A stretch of 24,666 nt of DNA from JBCBSS01 sp039819065 (GTDB taxonomy: Bacteria; Bacteroidota; Bacteroidia; Cytophagales; Cyclobacteriaceae). Position 1 is the first letter of the stretch, and each line of letters begins with the position of its first letter. The stretch is from NCBI GenBank assembly GCA_039819065.1, contig JBCBSS010000123.1, positions 1 to 24,666 on the forward strand, in the 5' to 3' direction. Under the pieces are notes generated by a model. The model was given only the letters and a program-made list of their open reading frames with translations. It was not told the origin of the DNA and made no database searches. A program made the translations under genes and the position numbers. Shown piece by piece: positions 23,569 through 24,666 of the stretch.

Positions 23569-24555
23569 ATGGCAAGTGGGCGGAACAAGAAAATATCTTT
23601 ATTCAATAAGTTCAGTACAAACCTTATTAATGTCAAAGAGCATTTAAAAATGAGGTTCACTGAATACGATCTAACAGATTCCTACATATGTCCTCTTTCT
23701 TTTAGAATCTTCTCCAGAAATGGATTAAGCCCGGTGTATGAGGATCAACTGACAGCAGAGCATGCCCCTCCCAAGGCTCTTGGTGGTAGAAAAGTTGCTC
23801 TCACAACTCAATTACTTAATAATACCTCTGGGCATACCCATGATATTAGGCTCTTGAATTATATTAATCATCTTGAATTCAGGAAAGGAAAATCTGCAAT
23901 TAAGACTAAGTTTAAAATCGACAATCAGATATCGCTTAGTGGCAGGATTTATAAAAAAGGTTATTTGGAATTTGACCTGTCCTCTGAAAAAGTGCATTTG
24001 GGCATACAGAAAGCTATGGATCTGATGCGAACACAATCGAGTGTTAACTTTAGATTCAGTTTGCCTAATCTCAAAAGTATCGAGCTTGCCTTTTTAAGAA
24101 CGGCTTACCTTATAGCATTTAGCGAACTAGGCTATAGTTTCATATTCGGAGGGACTAATTATATAAACCAAAATTGTGAAGTGATAAGGAAACAACTACT
24201 TGAGCCTAGATCATCTGTCATTTCCGATATCATCGTATTAAGAGATTTGTTCTCAGATGAATTTTTAGGCGTTAACATCATACACGAGCCTGAGCCTCTC
24301 CGATCAGTTTTAGTCGTATTTGATCTAAAGACAGATAACGAAGTGCATAGATTTGGAGTGATCTTACCTGGCCCTGATGAATACGGTTTCCATGCAAACA
24401 AATACTTCAAAGAAAACATAGGTACAAAACATACTATAAACTTCAAGGCTTATACTTTTCCTAACGGTATTGATCTTACAGAACCATCTGATAGTATGTT
24501 ATTTTTAAAGGTTTGGAAAGAGTTAAATGGATTTACAAAACAGACTCCTCCTTAA
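23569..24555 (+). CDS. Divergent HNH-like protein
   Basis: This is a protein of 328 residues whose N-terminal third resembles HNH nucleases of the EHxxPxxLGG type. It has CPLSFRIF near residue 41, then LTAEHAPPKALGG with His65, then LLNNTSGHTHD with Asn85 and His89. The HNH residues thus seem present, but the zinc-binding Cys pairs usual in such proteins are not: only Cys41 remains of the first, and TTQLLNN stands where CxxCN is common. The C-terminal two thirds, with strands around SVLVVFDL and HRFGVILPG, were not recognised. ATG at 23569 is preferred over a GTG six bases upstream. The gene is AT-rich (33% GC in one row counted) and stands alone at the right edge. It could be a nuclease, a degenerate one, or a binding protein. 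The HNH call is tentative. Confidence 0.55.
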   Translation: MASGRNKKISLFNKFSTNLINVKEHLKMRFTEYDLTDSYICPLSFRIFSRNGLSPVYEDQLTAEHAPPKALGGRKVALTTQLLNNTSGHTHDIRLLNYINHLEFRKGKSAIKTKFKIDNQISLSGRIYKKGYLEFDLSSEKVHLGIQKAMDLMRTQSSVNFRFSLPNLKSIELAFLRTAYLIAFSELGYSFIFGGTNYINQNCEVIRKQLLEPRSSVISDIIVLRDLFSDEFLGVNIIHEPEPLRSVLVVFDLKTDNEVHRFGVILPGPDEYGFHANKYFKENIGTKHTINFKAYTFPNGIDLTEPSDSMLFLKVWKELNGFTKQTPP

Positions 24556-24666
24556 AATCTTTGAGATTTGAAGAAGTTGCTTAAATTTTTCTCCATCGAT
24601 GCGCTTGTTGGTTGCCTAACTATGGTCACATTATACTTATGGCATGTATCCAGCATGACGCACTAT
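24556..24666. other. Right-edge spacer
   Basis: A small hairpin AAATCT-TTG-AGATTT (24555-24569) follows the HNH-like gene stop. Nothing else is recognised up to the end of the window. Confidence 0.4.

Noticed and set aside
3..24555. S8/SGNH pair and HNH-like gene as parts of one defence system
   Set aside because: They are separated by about 21 kb of ordinary genes with different composition, so there is no basis for joining them.

Overview
The window looks like a chromosomal segment of a marine or soil Bacteroidota, most likely of the Cytophagales type. The signs are FtsX-like permeases of about 800 residues without a linked ATPase, a PadR regulator paired with a prefix-domain permease, periplasmic TPR histidine kinases of the HisKA_2 type, an ECF sigma factor with a single-pass membrane partner, Bacteroidota-style TAnnTTTG promoter elements, and few Shine-Dalgarno sites. 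This assignment rests on protein style, not on a marker gene. No rRNA, tRNA, CRISPR array or transposase gene was seen.

Layout. Left edge (1-2444): an AT-rich pair, a subtilisin-family (S8) peptidase that runs off the left edge and a cytoplasmic-looking SGNH hydrolase. 2817-8765: TPR histidine kinase 1, tail to tail with a PadR-permease operon, then a divergent MerR/TipAS-type regulator ending in a good terminator. 8766-9554: a non-coding stretch packed with degenerate palindromic repeats. 9555-11874: a methyltransferase and two family-2 glycosyltransferases in one operon, probably for cell-surface glycan. 12110-16349: two tandem paralogous TPR histidine kinases (2 and 3). 16542-18968: a second FtsX-like permease. 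19029-20176: two near-identical REPIN-like palindromic elements around a small secreted protein of unknown function. 20245-23376 (minus strand): an operon of a secreted SUMF1-fold protein, an ECF sigma factor and a probable anti-sigma membrane protein. 23569-24555: an AT-rich gene for a divergent HNH-like protein.

The most unusual observation concerns the three histidine kinases. Kinase 2 has all expected motifs. Kinase 1 keeps the phospho-acceptor His but has lost the ATPase N-box Asn and half of the G1 box. Kinase 3 keeps the ATPase motifs but has Tyr where the phospho-acceptor His is expected. The three could therefore work as a mixed set in which one partner phosphorylates another. No response regulator is encoded nearby. 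The second is the SUMF1/sigma/anti-sigma operon, whose three genes share one reading frame and are separated only by TAG|TTG and TGA-GTT-ATG. The third is the pair of REPIN-like elements and the repeat-rich spacer at 8.8-9.5 kb. The AT-rich S8-SGNH pair and the HNH-like gene look acquired, and each could be part of a conflict or defence locus extending beyond the window.
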